From Trujillonella endophytica (GTDB lineage: Bacteria > Actinomycetota > Actinomycetes > Mycobacteriales > Geodermatophilaceae): DNA of 64,000 bases. The position numbers and the translations under genes were made by a program. The notes under the pieces were generated by a model. The model had not been told where the DNA came from. It was given only the letters and a program-made list of their open reading frames with translations, and made no database searches. Shown piece after piece: positions 51,090 to 59,932 of the stretch (position 1 is its first letter; the number at the start of each line of letters is the position of its first letter). The stretch lies in assembly GCF_019799905.1 (NCBI RefSeq), contig NZ_JABGCI010000015.1:1-64000 (forward strand), read 5' to 3'.

Positions 51090-52940
51090 TCAGCGGATGT
51101 CGACCAGCCCCGAGAGCCCGCTGATCTCCAGCACGTGCCGGGTGACCCCGCCGTCGGGGGCGTGGACCACCAGCTGCCAGCCCTCGTCGCGGGCGATCCG
51201 CGCCATGGCCAGGACCACGCGGACGGCGGCGCTGCTGAACAGCCTCACGCCGACCAGGTCCAGCTCGACGCGGCCGGTGCCGCCGTGGCTGGCCTCCAGG
51301 AGCCGGATGCGCAGCTGCTCGGCACTGAGCAGGTCGAGCTCGCCGGACACGCGCACCACCGGCCGGTCGCCGGTGCGGTCCACGACCACCTCGGCGGTGT
51401 TCCCCGCGGGTGCCTGCCGGATCTCGTCGTCGGGGACGCGGCGCAGCCGCAGCCGCAGGGTGACCGTCGTCCCGTCCTCGCCCTGCAGCACCACGCCGTC
51501 GACGAGCTGCCGCATGATCAGCAGTCCGCGCCCGCGGCTGCCGGGATCGCGGTCCGGCGGGCGCCAGCTGCCCTCGTCCCGGACCGTGACGGTGAGGACG
51601 CCGTCGAGGTCGACCGACGCCGACACGTGCATGGGCCCGGCCCCGGTGTCCCGGTAGGCGTGCTCGGCCGCGTTCGCCGCCGCCTCCCCCACCGCCACCA
51701 TGACCCCGACCCGGTCCTGCTCCCCCATGCCCAGGTGGTCCAGCCACGCGCCGAGCTTCCGGCGGACGGCGGGCAGCGACGAGGGGACGGCCGGGAGGTC
51801 CAGCTGCAGCGGTGCGGGTGTGTCGGCGAGCCGGTGCGCCACCAGCACGGCGATGTCGTCGGGACGGCCGTCCGGGGTGGGGAGCAGCGCGGCGACCGCC
51901 GCGGCCAGCTCGGCCGAGCCGATGTCGTCGGCCGGGGTGCTCCCCGCGACCACCGAACGGGCGACCTCGGCCAGTCGGGTGAGACCCCGGGTGGGCGGCG
52001 GACCGGACGCCGCGACCGCGCCGTCGGAGAACAGCACGAGGGTGGCGCCCTTCTCCAGCACGGCGTGGGAGACCTCGGTGCGGGTGCCCGGCACGCTGCC
52101 CAGGGGCGGGCGCGGCACCAGCGCCAGGAACGAGGTGCTGCCGTCGCGGCCGACGACCAGCGGCGCGGGGTGGCCGGCGGCGGCATAGGTCAGCCGGCCG
52201 GTGCCGGCCTCGAGGACCCCGTAGAACACCGAGGCGCCCTCGACGTCCTCCATCTGCGCGGCGAACTCGTCCAGGGCGGTCACCACGGCCGCCGGCCACG
52301 GGTCCCGCATCGCGATCGAGCGCATCGCGCCGCGCAGCCGGCTCATGGCGCCCGCGGCCGGCATCCCGGCGCCCACGGCGTCGCCGATCACGAGCGCGAG
52401 CCGGCCGGACCCGAGGGGGACGGCGTCGTACCAGTCGCCGCCCGCGGCGCCCTCGGCGGTCGCCCGGTCGTAGCTGCCGGACAGCCGGATGTCGGGCAGC
52501 AGCGGCAGGGACGGCGGCAGGAGCGCGGACTGGGCCTGCTCGACGAGGTCGGCGCCGGGGGGCTCGGCGGCCGGGGCGGCCGGCGTACCGGCCTCCAGGA
52601 CGAGCAGCACGCCCGGCTCGCCGGACACCGACAGCGGCTGCACGACCAGGGTGGCCGCCGGGCCGGCGGAGCCCAGGAGGCCGGTGACGGTCTCGGTCCG
52701 GCCGCTGCGCAGGGCCTCGGCGGCCAGCTCGGTGACCGGGCGACCCGCGACCTGGGGCAGCTCCGAGCGGTCGGTGCCCAGCTCGCGGGCGCGCGCGTTG
52801 GCCCACACCGGCTGGAGTCCGGCACCCGCCAGGCAGTAGATGGCCGCGGGGGCGTGCTCGAGCGCTGCCACGAGCGCGGCCGGTCCCCGGTCGTCGGCGG
52901 GCGAGCGGTCCGGCGCTCGGGCGCCCTGGCTGGTGTCCAT
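51090..52940 (-). CDS. Fused PP2C phosphatase / HATPase kinase / STAS regulator
   Basis: This 616-residue multi-domain protein has a PAS-like sensory part (residues 15-130; AAIYCLAGAGLQPVWANARAREL). A SpoIIE-type PP2C phosphatase follows (150-345; GGDWYDA, GDAVGAGMPAA, FSDGAVAA, DDIAVLVA give the metal Asp residues). Next come an RsbW-type ATPase (360-490; AVGEAAANAAEHAY N-box, RGRGLLIMRQL) and a C-terminal STAS domain (505-616; LDLVGVRLFSSAAVRVVL). All three roles of a partner-switching circuit are thus in one chain. ATG 52940 is used; a GTG 15 bp upstream is possible. Divergent from the RsbW-sigma pair. Confidence 0.92.
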   Translation of the reverse strand: MDTSQGARAPDRSPADDRGPAALVAALEHAPAAIYCLAGAGLQPVWANARARELGTDRSELPQVAGRPVTELAAEALRSGRTETVTGLLGSAGPAATLVVQPLSVSGEPGVLLVLEAGTPAAPAAEPPGADLVEQAQSALLPPSLPLLPDIRLSGSYDRATAEGAAGGDWYDAVPLGSGRLALVIGDAVGAGMPAAGAMSRLRGAMRSIAMRDPWPAAVVTALDEFAAQMEDVEGASVFYGVLEAGTGRLTYAAAGHPAPLVVGRDGSTSFLALVPRPPLGSVPGTRTEVSHAVLEKGATLVLFSDGAVAASGPPPTRGLTRLAEVARSVVAGSTPADDIGSAELAAAVAALLPTPDGRPDDIAVLVAHRLADTPAPLQLDLPAVPSSLPAVRRKLGAWLDHLGMGEQDRVGVMVAVGEAAANAAEHAYRDTGAGPMHVSASVDLDGVLTVTVRDEGSWRPPDRDPGSRGRGLLIMRQLVDGVVLQGEDGTTVTLRLRLRRVPDDEIRQAPAGNTAEVVVDRTGDRPVVRVSGELDLLSAEQLRIRLLEASHGGTGRVELDLVGVRLFSSAAVRVVLAMARIARDEGWQLVVHAPDGGVTRHVLEISGLSGLVDIR

Positions 52941-53146
52941 CTCCGGCCAGTGCACACCAGGCCCTGGGGCCCGGCAACCGCGCCGGAGGAGCGGTTTGGC
53001 GGGGTGCCGCCGGGGTAGTGGGAGCGGTCGGCGCCGCGACCGGAGCCGCACCGTGCCCCGGCCGGGCGCGCCTTTCGGGCAGGATGGGCCCGGAACCGGT
53101 GCCGCCGCGGTGGCCGGTCAGGACGAGCACGGAGGAGCAACGACGC

Positions 53147-53641
53147 ATGGTGGATCGCAGGGGTGCCGTCGCGCAGGACGGGCGGCGAGCCGAACGGCTG
53201 GAACTCCGGGTGCCCACCACGCCGACCCAGCTGCCCGCGGTGCGGGCCATGGCCGGTGACCTCGCCATCCGGATGGACTACGACCTGGACTCGGTCGAGG
53301 ACCTGCGCCTGGCCGTCGACGAGGCGTGCGCCACGCTCGCCGCGATCGGCCTCCCGGAGCAGCCGCTGACCGTGGTCTTCGAGACCACGCGGACCGGCCT
53401 GCACATCGACGCGTGGGTGCCCACCGCCGAGGGCACCGAGGTGCCGCGCGACGGATTCGGGTGGGCGGTGCTGCAGACCCTGGTCGACGACGTCGACGCC
53501 CGGCCGGCCACGCAGGCGGAGGTGCCCGCCGGCAACGGCTCGGCGACGGCGGTGGCTCTCATCTCCGTGGACAAGTTCCTCCCGGGCCAGAACCCGACCC
53601 CGGTCGGCGGCTCGGACCGCAACGTCTCGGTCGCGCGGTGA
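53147..53641 (+). CDS. RsbW-like anti-sigma factor (HATPase)
   Basis: This 164-residue protein has ELRVPTTPTQLPAVRAMAGDLAIRM and YDLDSVEDLRLAVDEACATL, in which Glu and Asp replace the E/N of a standard N-box. GFGWAVLQTLVDDVD near the C-terminus is the G-box equivalent. It should bind the sigma factor encoded next and release it on contact with an unphosphorylated STAS protein. The missing Asn of the N-box raises doubt about kinase activity. GGAGGAG precedes the ATG; the stop overlaps the sigma start (GTGA). Confidence 0.87.
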   Translation: MVDRRGAVAQDGRRAERLELRVPTTPTQLPAVRAMAGDLAIRMDYDLDSVEDLRLAVDEACATLAAIGLPEQPLTVVFETTRTGLHIDAWVPTAEGTEVPRDGFGWAVLQTLVDDVDARPATQAEVPAGNGSATAVALISVDKFLPGQNPTPVGGSDRNVSVAR

Positions 53642-54651
53642 CCCCGGGGGCCACCACCGGGAACACGACCGCCGAGGAGGAGACCCTGCGCGGCGATGAG
53701 ACCGTCCCCGGATCCGACCCCGCCACCGACGACGTGAGCGACATCGACCCCGTGCTCGACGCCGACGCCGCCGAGGAGCCGGACGCCGCGGACTCCCCTG
53801 CCGCGGAGGACGCCGTCGACGAGGCCGAGGTCGAGGTCCCCGTCGTCCCCGCGCCCCGCGCGGAGGTCGAGGACGTCGTGCCGGTGTCGGACAACCGCCG
53901 GCGCGCCGAGCGGACGGCGCCGCTGTTCGCCGAGCTGGCGTCGCTGGAGAAGGACGACCCCCGCCGCGAGCGGCTGCGGGAGATCCTCGTCGAGGAGCAC
54001 CTGCCCCTCGTGCGGCACTTCGCCCGCCGGTTCAGCAACCGCGGCGAGCCCTTCGACGACCTCCTGCAGGTCGGCACGCTGGGTCTCATCGCCGCGATCG
54101 ACCGGTTCGACCCGACCCGCGGCGTCGAGTTCCTCTCGTTCGCCGTCCCGACGATCACCGGTGAGATCAAGCGGCACTTCCGCGACCAGGGCTGGTCGGT
54201 GCGCGTGCCGCGCCGGCTGCAGGAGCTGCACCTGTCGCTGAACTCCGCCGTCGGGGAGCTCGCCCAGAAGAACGGGCGCGCGCCGACCCCCAGCGAGCTC
54301 GCCGAGCACCTGGGGATCCCGCGCGAGGAGGTGCTCGAGGGTCTCGCCGTCGCGAACGCCTACCGCAGCAGCTCGCTGGACGAGCGCCTCTCCGGTGAGG
54401 ACGACTCCCCCACCCTCGCCGCGACCCTGGGCGAGGAGGACGCCGCGCTCGAGGGCGTGGAGTACCGGGAATCGCTGCAGCCGCTGCTGGCCACGATCCC
54501 GGCCCGCGAGCGGCGGATCCTCATCCTGCGGTTCTTCGGCAACATGACGCAGTCGCAGATCGCCGCCGACATCGGCATCTCGCAGATGCACGTGTCCCGG
54601 CTGCTCAGCCAGACGCTGGCCAAGCTGCGCGAGGGCCTGCTCAAGGACTGA
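53638..54651 (+). CDS. SigB/SigF/SigG-family RNA polymerase sigma factor
   Basis: This 337-residue sigma factor has an acidic N-terminal extension of about 85 residues, absent from most SigF proteins. Region 2 follows: HLPLVRHFARRFSNRGEPFDDLLQVGTLGLIAAIDRFDP, FLSFAVPTITGEIKRHFRD. Region 3 has VRVPRRLQELHL and PTPSELAEHLGI, and region 4 has MTQSQIAADIGISQMHVSRLLSQTLAKLR. It would direct general-stress genes. The GTG start lies in the anti-sigma stop codon. A 20-bp hairpin ends the transcript. Confidence 0.93.
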   Translation: MTPGATTGNTTAEEETLRGDETVPGSDPATDDVSDIDPVLDADAAEEPDAADSPAAEDAVDEAEVEVPVVPAPRAEVEDVVPVSDNRRRAERTAPLFAELASLEKDDPRRERLREILVEEHLPLVRHFARRFSNRGEPFDDLLQVGTLGLIAAIDRFDPTRGVEFLSFAVPTITGEIKRHFRDQGWSVRVPRRLQELHLSLNSAVGELAQKNGRAPTPSELAEHLGIPREEVLEGLAVANAYRSSSLDERLSGEDDSPTLAATLGEEDAALEGVEYRESLQPLLATIPARERRILILRFFGNMTQSQIAADIGISQMHVSRLLSQTLAKLREGLLKD

Positions 54652-54657
54652 GCGCAG

Positions 54658-54702
54658 GACGCCGGTGGCCCGGGACCGGTTCGGTCCCGGGCCACCGGCG
54701 TC
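54658..54702. terminator. 20-bp hairpin after the sigma factor gene
   Basis: GACGCCGGTGGCCCGGGACC (54658-54677) pairs perfectly with GGTCCCGGGCCACCGGCGTC (54683-54702) around GGTTC. It begins six bases after the stop and lies between convergent genes. No T run follows. Confidence 0.85.
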
Positions 54703-54715
54703 GCGGCCGGGCCGG

Positions 54716-55927
54716 CTACTGCCGCCCGTCGGCGGGCGGGCCGAACTGCTGCCGGACCGCCGGGTCGGCGGCCGGGCCGCTGGCCCGGACGTCGTCGGTC
54801 ACCTGAGACAGCGGCGGCGGGGTCGGCACCGAGGGCAGGGTGTCGGTGATGCTCGACAGCTCGATCTTGGCCTCGGGCTGCTCGGCGGCCGAGGGCAGCT
54901 GCGACTCCATCCAGCCGCTGGTGTCCATGTCCGACGTCGGCCGCGCGCCCCCGTTGGCCGAGGGCTCGACGTCCATCCAGGACCGCCCGTCGCCGTCCGC
55001 GCCGCCCAGGCGGGACAGCCCCTCCAGCGCCTTGCTGAACTCGCTGGGCACGATCCACATCTTGTTGGCGTCACCCTGGGCGATCTGCGGCAGCGTCTGC
55101 AGGTACTGGTAGGCCAGCAGCCCCTGGTCCGGCTTGCCGTCGTGGATGGCCTGGAAGACGGTCTCGATCGACTTCGCCTGCCCCTGCGCCTGGAGGTACA
55201 GGGCCGCCCGCTCGCCCTCGGCCTTGAGGATGCGGCTCTGCCGCTCCGCCTCCGCCTCGAGGATCGCGGCCTGCTTCTTGCCCTCCGCGGAGAGGATGGC
55301 CGCCGCCTTCTGGCCCTCGGCGGTCGTGATGGCCGACTGCCGCGCGCCCTCGGCGGTCAGGATGATCGCCCGCTTGTCACGGTCGGCGCGCATCTGCTTC
55401 TCCATGGAGTCCTGGATGGACGCCGGCGGGTCGATCGCCTTGATCTCCACGCGGGCCACCCGCAGGCCCCAGGGACCGGTGGTGCCGTCGAGGACGTCGC
55501 GCAGCTGGCTGTTGATGCCGTCGCGGCCGGTCAGGGCACCCTCGAGGTTCAGGCCACCGACCACGTTGCGCAGCGTCGTGGTGGTGAGCTGCTCCATGCC
55601 GGTGATGTAGTTCGCGATGCCGTACACGGCCAGCCGCGGGTCGGTCACCTGGAAGTACAGGACGGTGTCGATGCCGACCTGCAGGTTGTCGGCCGTGATC
55701 ACCGGCTGCGGCGGGAACGAGATGACCTGCTCGCGCAGGTCGATGGTGGCGCGCACCCGGTCGATGAACGGCACCAGGATCGACAGGCCGGGGGACAGGG
55801 TGCGGCTGTAGCGGCCGAGCCGCTCGACCACCTTGGCCTGCGCCTGCGGGACGATCGTCACGCTCTTGGCGATCACGAAGACCACCAGCAGCGCGACCAC
55901 GATGAGCGCGATCAGGGCGGGGGTCAC
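54716..55927 (-). CDS. SPFH/Band 7 (stomatin-like) membrane protein
   Basis: This 403-residue protein has one N-terminal TM (ALIALIVVALLVVFVIA) and a Band 7 domain (AKVVERLGRYSRTLSPGLSILVPFIDRV, then REQVISFPPQPVITADN). A long coiled coil of charged Ala/Glu heptads follows (AILEAEAERQSRILKAEGER), then a disordered tail of ~120 residues rich in Pro, Ser and Asp. Such proteins form membrane rings and often act with NfeD, encoded 34 bp upstream. GTG start with GGGAG upstream. Confidence 0.9.
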   Translation of the reverse strand: MTPALIALIVVALLVVFVIAKSVTIVPQAQAKVVERLGRYSRTLSPGLSILVPFIDRVRATIDLREQVISFPPQPVITADNLQVGIDTVLYFQVTDPRLAVYGIANYITGMEQLTTTTLRNVVGGLNLEGALTGRDGINSQLRDVLDGTTGPWGLRVARVEIKAIDPPASIQDSMEKQMRADRDKRAIILTAEGARQSAITTAEGQKAAAILSAEGKKQAAILEAEAERQSRILKAEGERAALYLQAQGQAKSIETVFQAIHDGKPDQGLLAYQYLQTLPQIAQGDANKMWIVPSEFSKALEGLSRLGGADGDGRSWMDVEPSANGGARPTSDMDTSGWMESQLPSAAEQPEAKIELSSITDTLPSVPTPPPLSQVTDDVRASGPAADPAVRQQFGPPADGRQ

Positions 55928-55961
55928 AGGAGGTCTCCCTCGGTCGGGGTCGGACGGGACG

Positions 55962-56405
55962 TCACTCGAGCTCCAGGGCGTCGCCCACGACGGCGGTGGC
56001 GCCGTCGACCTGGAGGATCCGGACGGTGGCGCCGACGGGGAAGCGCTCGCCGCCGTACTGGCTGCGGGCGGTCCACTCGTCGGCGCCCAGCTGGATGCGG
56101 CCGCCGTGCCCGTCGATCGCCTGGCTCACCCGGGCGGTGCGCCCGATGAGCGTGGCGACGCCGTCGAGCTGCTCGGGCGTCCGGTCGACCAGGTGCCGCT
56201 TGGCCAGCGGGCGCACCAGCGCCAGCAGCACGGCGCTGACGACGATGAACCCGACCAGCTGCAGCAGGAAGGCACCGCCGAGCAGCGCCACGCCCATCCC
56301 GCCCAGCGCGCCACCGGCGAGCATCAGGAGGAACAGGTCACCGCCGGCCAGCTCACCGGCCGTGAACAGTCCGGCCGCGACGAGCCAGAGCACCCAGGGA
56401 TCCAC
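55962..56405 (-). CDS. NfeD-family membrane protein
   Basis: This 147-residue short NfeD has two to three TM helices (PWVLWLVAAGLFTAGELAGGDLFLLMLAGGALGGMGVALLGG, LVGFIVVSAVLLALVRPL). A small OB fold follows with LIGRTARVSQAIDGHGGRIQLGADEW and FPVGATVRILQVDGATAVV. It is the usual partner of the SPFH protein made from the same transcript. The GTG start lacks a clear ribosome site. Confidence 0.9.
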   Translation of the reverse strand: MDPWVLWLVAAGLFTAGELAGGDLFLLMLAGGALGGMGVALLGGAFLLQLVGFIVVSAVLLALVRPLAKRHLVDRTPEQLDGVATLIGRTARVSQAIDGHGGRIQLGADEWTARSQYGGERFPVGATVRILQVDGATAVVGDALELE

Positions 56406-56512
56406 ACCGCCACTGTCGCACCCGCGGCGCCGGCCAGGAACGCTTCTCGCGATCATGATGCGCGACCGTTGCCGCGCAGGGGCGCCGGCACGGCCCGCCG
56501 TAGCCTCGCGGC

Positions 56513-57250
56513 GTGCACGATCTCCCCGCCGGCCGGTTCGCCGCCTGGGCCACCGCCTGGCTGTCGGGCCGCTGCTCCTTCGACGAGGCGCTGGACGCGC
56601 TGACCGGCGACCGGGCCTCCTCGGTGACGGGCATGCCGGGCACGGACGGCGCGGTGCCCCTGGCGCAGGCCCTGGCGGCGCTGCGGGGGCTGGGCGAGCG
56701 CCGCTTCCGCCTGGCGCTGCCCGTGCCCGGGGACGTGCGCGGCCTGCCCCGGGCGGCGGGTCTGACCGAGCTGGCGCTCGAGGCGGGGCAGGCGGCCGTC
56801 GGCGACACCCTGGCGCTCGTACCGCAGCCGCTGGGCACGGAGATGGTGGCCTGGACGGCGTTCCCGCTGGCGGGCGTGCTCCCGCCGGCGCCGCCCGTCG
56901 AGGGCACCCTGCGGGCGGCGTCGGGCGCCCTCGACCTGGCCGTGGGCGACGCCGCACGCACGCTGGCCGGCCTCGACCTGGCCCGGTGGCATCCCGAGGT
57001 GCCGGCGCTGCTGGCGGGGCTGGCACGGCCCGCGCAGGCCCCGGGCATGCCGGGCGACATCGACCCCCTCGCGCTGTCGGTGCTGGCGCGGGCGCAGCGG
57101 CTCGCCCGGGTGCTCGACCTCGCGATGTCCGACGCTCCCGGCGCCGCGGTCACGAGGACCCAGGCCGCGGCTCGTGACGAGGCGCTGCGCCCGCTGTCCG
57201 ACGCCGTCCGCGAGGCCCTCACGGCCGCCTACAACGCCGTCCCGAGATAG
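56513..57250 (+). CDS. Conserved actinobacterial hypothetical protein
   Basis: This 245-residue protein starts VHDLPAGRFAAWATAWLSGRCSFDEALDAL. It has no signal peptide or TM helix and no metal-binding motif. VVGDTLALVPQPLG-like text (VGDTLALVPQPLGTEMVAWTAF) and a C-terminal helical part (VLARAQRLARVLDLAMSD, EALRPLSDAVREALTAAYN) suggest a folded cytoplasmic protein. I do not recognise the family. Codon use is normal for this DNA. Divergent from nfeD. Confidence 0.75.
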   Translation: MHDLPAGRFAAWATAWLSGRCSFDEALDALTGDRASSVTGMPGTDGAVPLAQALAALRGLGERRFRLALPVPGDVRGLPRAAGLTELALEAGQAAVGDTLALVPQPLGTEMVAWTAFPLAGVLPPAPPVEGTLRAASGALDLAVGDAARTLAGLDLARWHPEVPALLAGLARPAQAPGMPGDIDPLALSVLARAQRLARVLDLAMSDAPGAAVTRTQAAARDEALRPLSDAVREALTAAYNAVPR

Positions 57251-57316
57251 GGCGGTCCCGGGACAGAGCCCACGGCCCCTGCCGGGCGGGTGCCGCCGGG
57301 TCTACGGTCCGCCGGC

Positions 57317-57958
57317 ATGACCGCCGCGATGACGATGAACACGGTGATCCACGGCGCCGTGCGCCGGGACCTGGACCGGCTGGCCGACGCCCTCGCGGCC
57401 CTGCCCGCGGGCGACCTCGCCCGGGCGCGCGACCTGGCGCGGGCCTTCGCGAACCTCCGTCGGGAGCTCACGCACCACCACGAGGGCGAGGACACCCACG
57501 TCTTCCCGTGGATGGCGCAGCGGGGGCTCGTGCCCGACCTCCTGCCGACCATGGCGGCCGAGCACGCCGCCATGTCGGCGGCCCTGACCGGGACCGACGC
57601 GGCGCTGGCGGCCCTCGCCGCGAGCGGATCGGCTGCCGACCTCGCCGCGGCCCAGGCCTCGGTCGAGCGGACCCGCGCCGTGGTCGACACCCATCTGGAC
57701 CACGAGGAGACCGAGGTCGAGCCGGTGGTGCGGGGGCACATGGAGGAGCCGGGCTGGAAGCAGGTCGAGAAGCAGCTGCGCTCCCAGCCGCCCACCGCCG
57801 CCGGCCAGTTCTTCGCCTGGGTCACCGACGGCATGCGCGAGGACCACCGGGCCTACCTGCGCCGGACCGTCCCGGCCCCCGTGGTCTTCGTGCTGACCCG
57901 CGTGTTCGGGCGGCGCTACCGCCGCGAGGTCGCACCCGTCTGGGGCCGGGCGACGTAG
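57317..57958 (+). CDS. Hemerythrin HHE-domain protein
   Basis: This 213-residue protein has an HHE cation-binding domain in the first ~150 residues. His residues lie in VIHGAVRRDLDRL, TRHHHEG-like LTHHHEGEDTHVFPW, AEHAAM and HLDHEETEVEP, enough for a di-iron site. The C-terminal ~60 residues (FFAWVTDGMREDHRAYLRR, VFVLTRVFGRRYRREVAPVW) are basic. It may bind oxygen, NO or iron. Its 3' end overlaps the convergent ferrochelatase gene by 43 bp. Confidence 0.88.
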   Translation: MTAAMTMNTVIHGAVRRDLDRLADALAALPAGDLARARDLARAFANLRRELTHHHEGEDTHVFPWMAQRGLVPDLLPTMAAEHAAMSAALTGTDAALAALAASGSAADLAAAQASVERTRAVVDTHLDHEETEVEPVVRGHMEEPGWKQVEKQLRSQPPTAAGQFFAWVTDGMREDHRAYLRRTVPAPVVFVLTRVFGRRYRREVAPVWGRAT

Positions 57959-59067
57959 CAGCAGGCCGCGGGGCAGTTCGTGCCCAGCCGCGGGAGGCCG
58001 CCGGCGCGGCGCTCCTCGAGCAGCTCCCGCACGGTGGCGACGAAGGCGGGGTGGGTGCCCGCGGTGCCGGCCCGGACGAAGGTCAGCCCCAGCTCGGCCG
58101 CGGTCTCCCGGGCCTCGTTGTCCAGGTCCCACACGACCTCGAGGTGATCGCTGACGAAGCCGACCGGGAGGACGACGACCGCCGTCTCCCCCGCCGCGGC
58201 CAGCGTGCGCAGGTGGTCGTTGACGTCGGGCTCCAGCCACGGCACCGACGGCGGGCCGCTGCGGCTCTGCCAGACCAGGTCGAAGTGCCGGCCGGGGTCG
58301 ACGGCGTCCACGACCGCCCGGGCCGCGGCGTGCAGCTCGTCCTGGTACGCGCCGCCGTCCGGCCCGGCGACCGCGGCCATGGCGTCGGGGATGGAGTGCG
58401 CGGTGGCGACCAGCCGGGCGGTGTCGCGGACGCCCTCCGGCAGCTGGTCGAGCGCCGCGGCCAGGGCGTCGACGTTGGCCCGGACGAACCCGGGGGCGTC
58501 GAAGTAGTGCGGCAGCTTCTCGGCCGTGGGTGGCGCCGGGGCGGTGGGGTCCTGCGCCACGACGGCACGGGCGCGGGCGACGTCCTCGTGGTACTGCCGG
58601 CACCCGGACGCCGAGGCGTAGGCGGAGGTGGCGAAGACGTAGACGTGCTCGATGCCGTCGTCGGCCATCTGCTGCCAGGCGTCCTCGACGTAGGGCGCCC
58701 AGTTGCGGTTGCCCCAGTAGACCGGCAGCTCGACGCCGGCGTCCCGCAGCTCGGCCTCGACCGCCGCGATCAGCGCCAGGTTCTGCTCGTTGATGGGGCT
58801 GACCCCGCCGAAGTGCAGGTAGTGCTCGGCGACGGCCTCGAGCCGCTCGCGCGGGACGCCGCGGCCGCGGGTGACGTTCTCCAGGAACGGCATCACGTCG
58901 TCGGGGCCCTCGGGACCGCCGAAGGAGAGCACGAGCAGCGCCTCGCGCCGGCCGGGCGGCGCGGGCTCCGCCGCCGGCTCGGCGCCGCCGTTGTTGCGGA
59001 CGGCGAGCGACGGGTCGTCGTCGGGGGCCTGGCCGGGGTGGAGGTCGACGTCGGTCGCGAGGGGCAC
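57916..59067 (-). CDS. hemH: Ferrochelatase (coproporphyrin-type, actinobacterial)
   Basis: This 383-residue enzyme inserts iron into the porphyrin. ALLVLSFGGPEGPDDVMPFLENV opens the fold, VYVFATSAYASASGC and VATAHSIPDAM carry the conserved His, and VLPVGFVSDHLEVVWDLD the Glu region. The C-terminal CPAACC, with an earlier Cys, matches the [2Fe-2S] ligands of actinobacterial ferrochelatases. In actinobacteria the substrate is coproporphyrin III. It follows inhA by 37 bp, the same order as in mycobacteria. The N-terminal ~40 residues are a non-conserved extension. Confidence 0.92.
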   Translation of the reverse strand: MPLATDVDLHPGQAPDDDPSLAVRNNGGAEPAAEPAPPGRREALLVLSFGGPEGPDDVMPFLENVTRGRGVPRERLEAVAEHYLHFGGVSPINEQNLALIAAVEAELRDAGVELPVYWGNRNWAPYVEDAWQQMADDGIEHVYVFATSAYASASGCRQYHEDVARARAVVAQDPTAPAPPTAEKLPHYFDAPGFVRANVDALAAALDQLPEGVRDTARLVATAHSIPDAMAAVAGPDGGAYQDELHAAARAVVDAVDPGRHFDLVWQSRSGPPSVPWLEPDVNDHLRTLAAAGETAVVVLPVGFVSDHLEVVWDLDNEARETAAELGLTFVRAGTAGTHPAFVATVRELLEERRAGGLPRLGTNCPAACCYVARPQTGATSRR

Positions 59068-59104
59068 GGGAGGGGTTCGCCTGCGGGGTTCGGTGCGGAT
59101 GCGT

Positions 59105-59932
59105 TCAGACGCCGACGGCGTGGAAGCCGCCGTCGACGTGCACGATCTCGCCGGTGGTCGCGGGGAACCAGTCCGACAGCAGCGCGACGACGGCCTTGCC
59201 CGCGGGCTCGGTGTCCGTGACCGACCAGCCCAGCGGCGCGCGGCCCTCCCAGGCCTCCTCGAACTGGTTGCTGCCGGGGATCGACTTCATCGCCATGCTG
59301 CGCAGCGGCCCCGCCGCGACCAGGTTGACCCGCACGCCCTCGGGCCCGAGCTCGCGGGCCAGGTAGCGGGAGGTGGACTCCAGGGCGGCCTTGGCCGCGC
59401 CCATCCAGCCGTACACCGGCCAGGCCACCGAGGCGTCGAAGGTCAGCCCGACCACCGACGCCTTCTCGCCGAACAGCGGCCGGCAGGCCTGGGTGAGCGA
59501 GGCCAGCGACCAGGTCGACACGTGGAAGGCCGTGGCGGCGTGCTCCCACGCGACCTCGGTGAAGCCGTCGCCCATCGCCTCCTGGGGTGCGAAGCCGATC
59601 GAGTGCACGACCCCGTCGAGGACGGCGTCGTCGCCGAGGTGCTCGCGCAGCCGGTCGGCGAGGCTCGCCAGGTGCTCGGGATCGGTCACGTCGAGCTCGA
59701 TGACCGGCGCCTCCCGGGGCAGCCGCTTGGCGATCCGCCGGGACAGGGACAGGGCCCGGCCGAAGTTGGACAGGACGACGGTGGCGCCCTGCTCCTGTGC
59801 GAGCCGCGCCGTGGCGAACGCGATCGACGCCTCGGTGAGGACGCCGGTGACCAGGATCTTCCTGCCCGCGAGGAGGCCGGTGCCCGCCGTTCCCGCCGTG
59901 CCCTGCCCCGTGTCGCCAGCCGTCTCGCTCAT
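59105..59932 (-). CDS. inhA: Enoyl-ACP reductase (InhA/FabI-like)
   Basis: This 275-residue NADH-dependent reductase performs the last step of the fatty-acid elongation cycle. GRKILVTGVLTEASIAFATAR is the cofactor loop, DGVVHSIGFAP follows, and the catalytic Tyr-x6-Lys is in PVYGWMGAAKAALES preceded by GLTFDAS. The sequence resembles mycobacterial InhA more than proteobacterial FabI. The ATG overlaps the fabG stop (TGATG), so the two are translationally coupled. The first ~20 residues are a Gly/Thr-rich extension. Confidence 0.92.
   Translation of the reverse strand: MSETAGDTGQGTAGTAGTGLLAGRKILVTGVLTEASIAFATARLAQEQGATVVLSNFGRALSLSRRIAKRLPREAPVIELDVTDPEHLASLADRLREHLGDDAVLDGVVHSIGFAPQEAMGDGFTEVAWEHAATAFHVSTWSLASLTQACRPLFGEKASVVGLTFDASVAWPVYGWMGAAKAALESTSRYLARELGPEGVRVNLVAAGPLRSMAMKSIPGSNQFEEAWEGRAPLGWSVTDTEPAGKAVVALLSDWFPATTGEIVHVDGGFHAVGV

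Noticed and set aside
50022..53018. 998-codon plus-strand open frame over topoisomerase IB and the phosphatase fusion
   Set aside because: Opposite strand has two unmistakable enzymes; this frame lacks motifs and a ribosome site.
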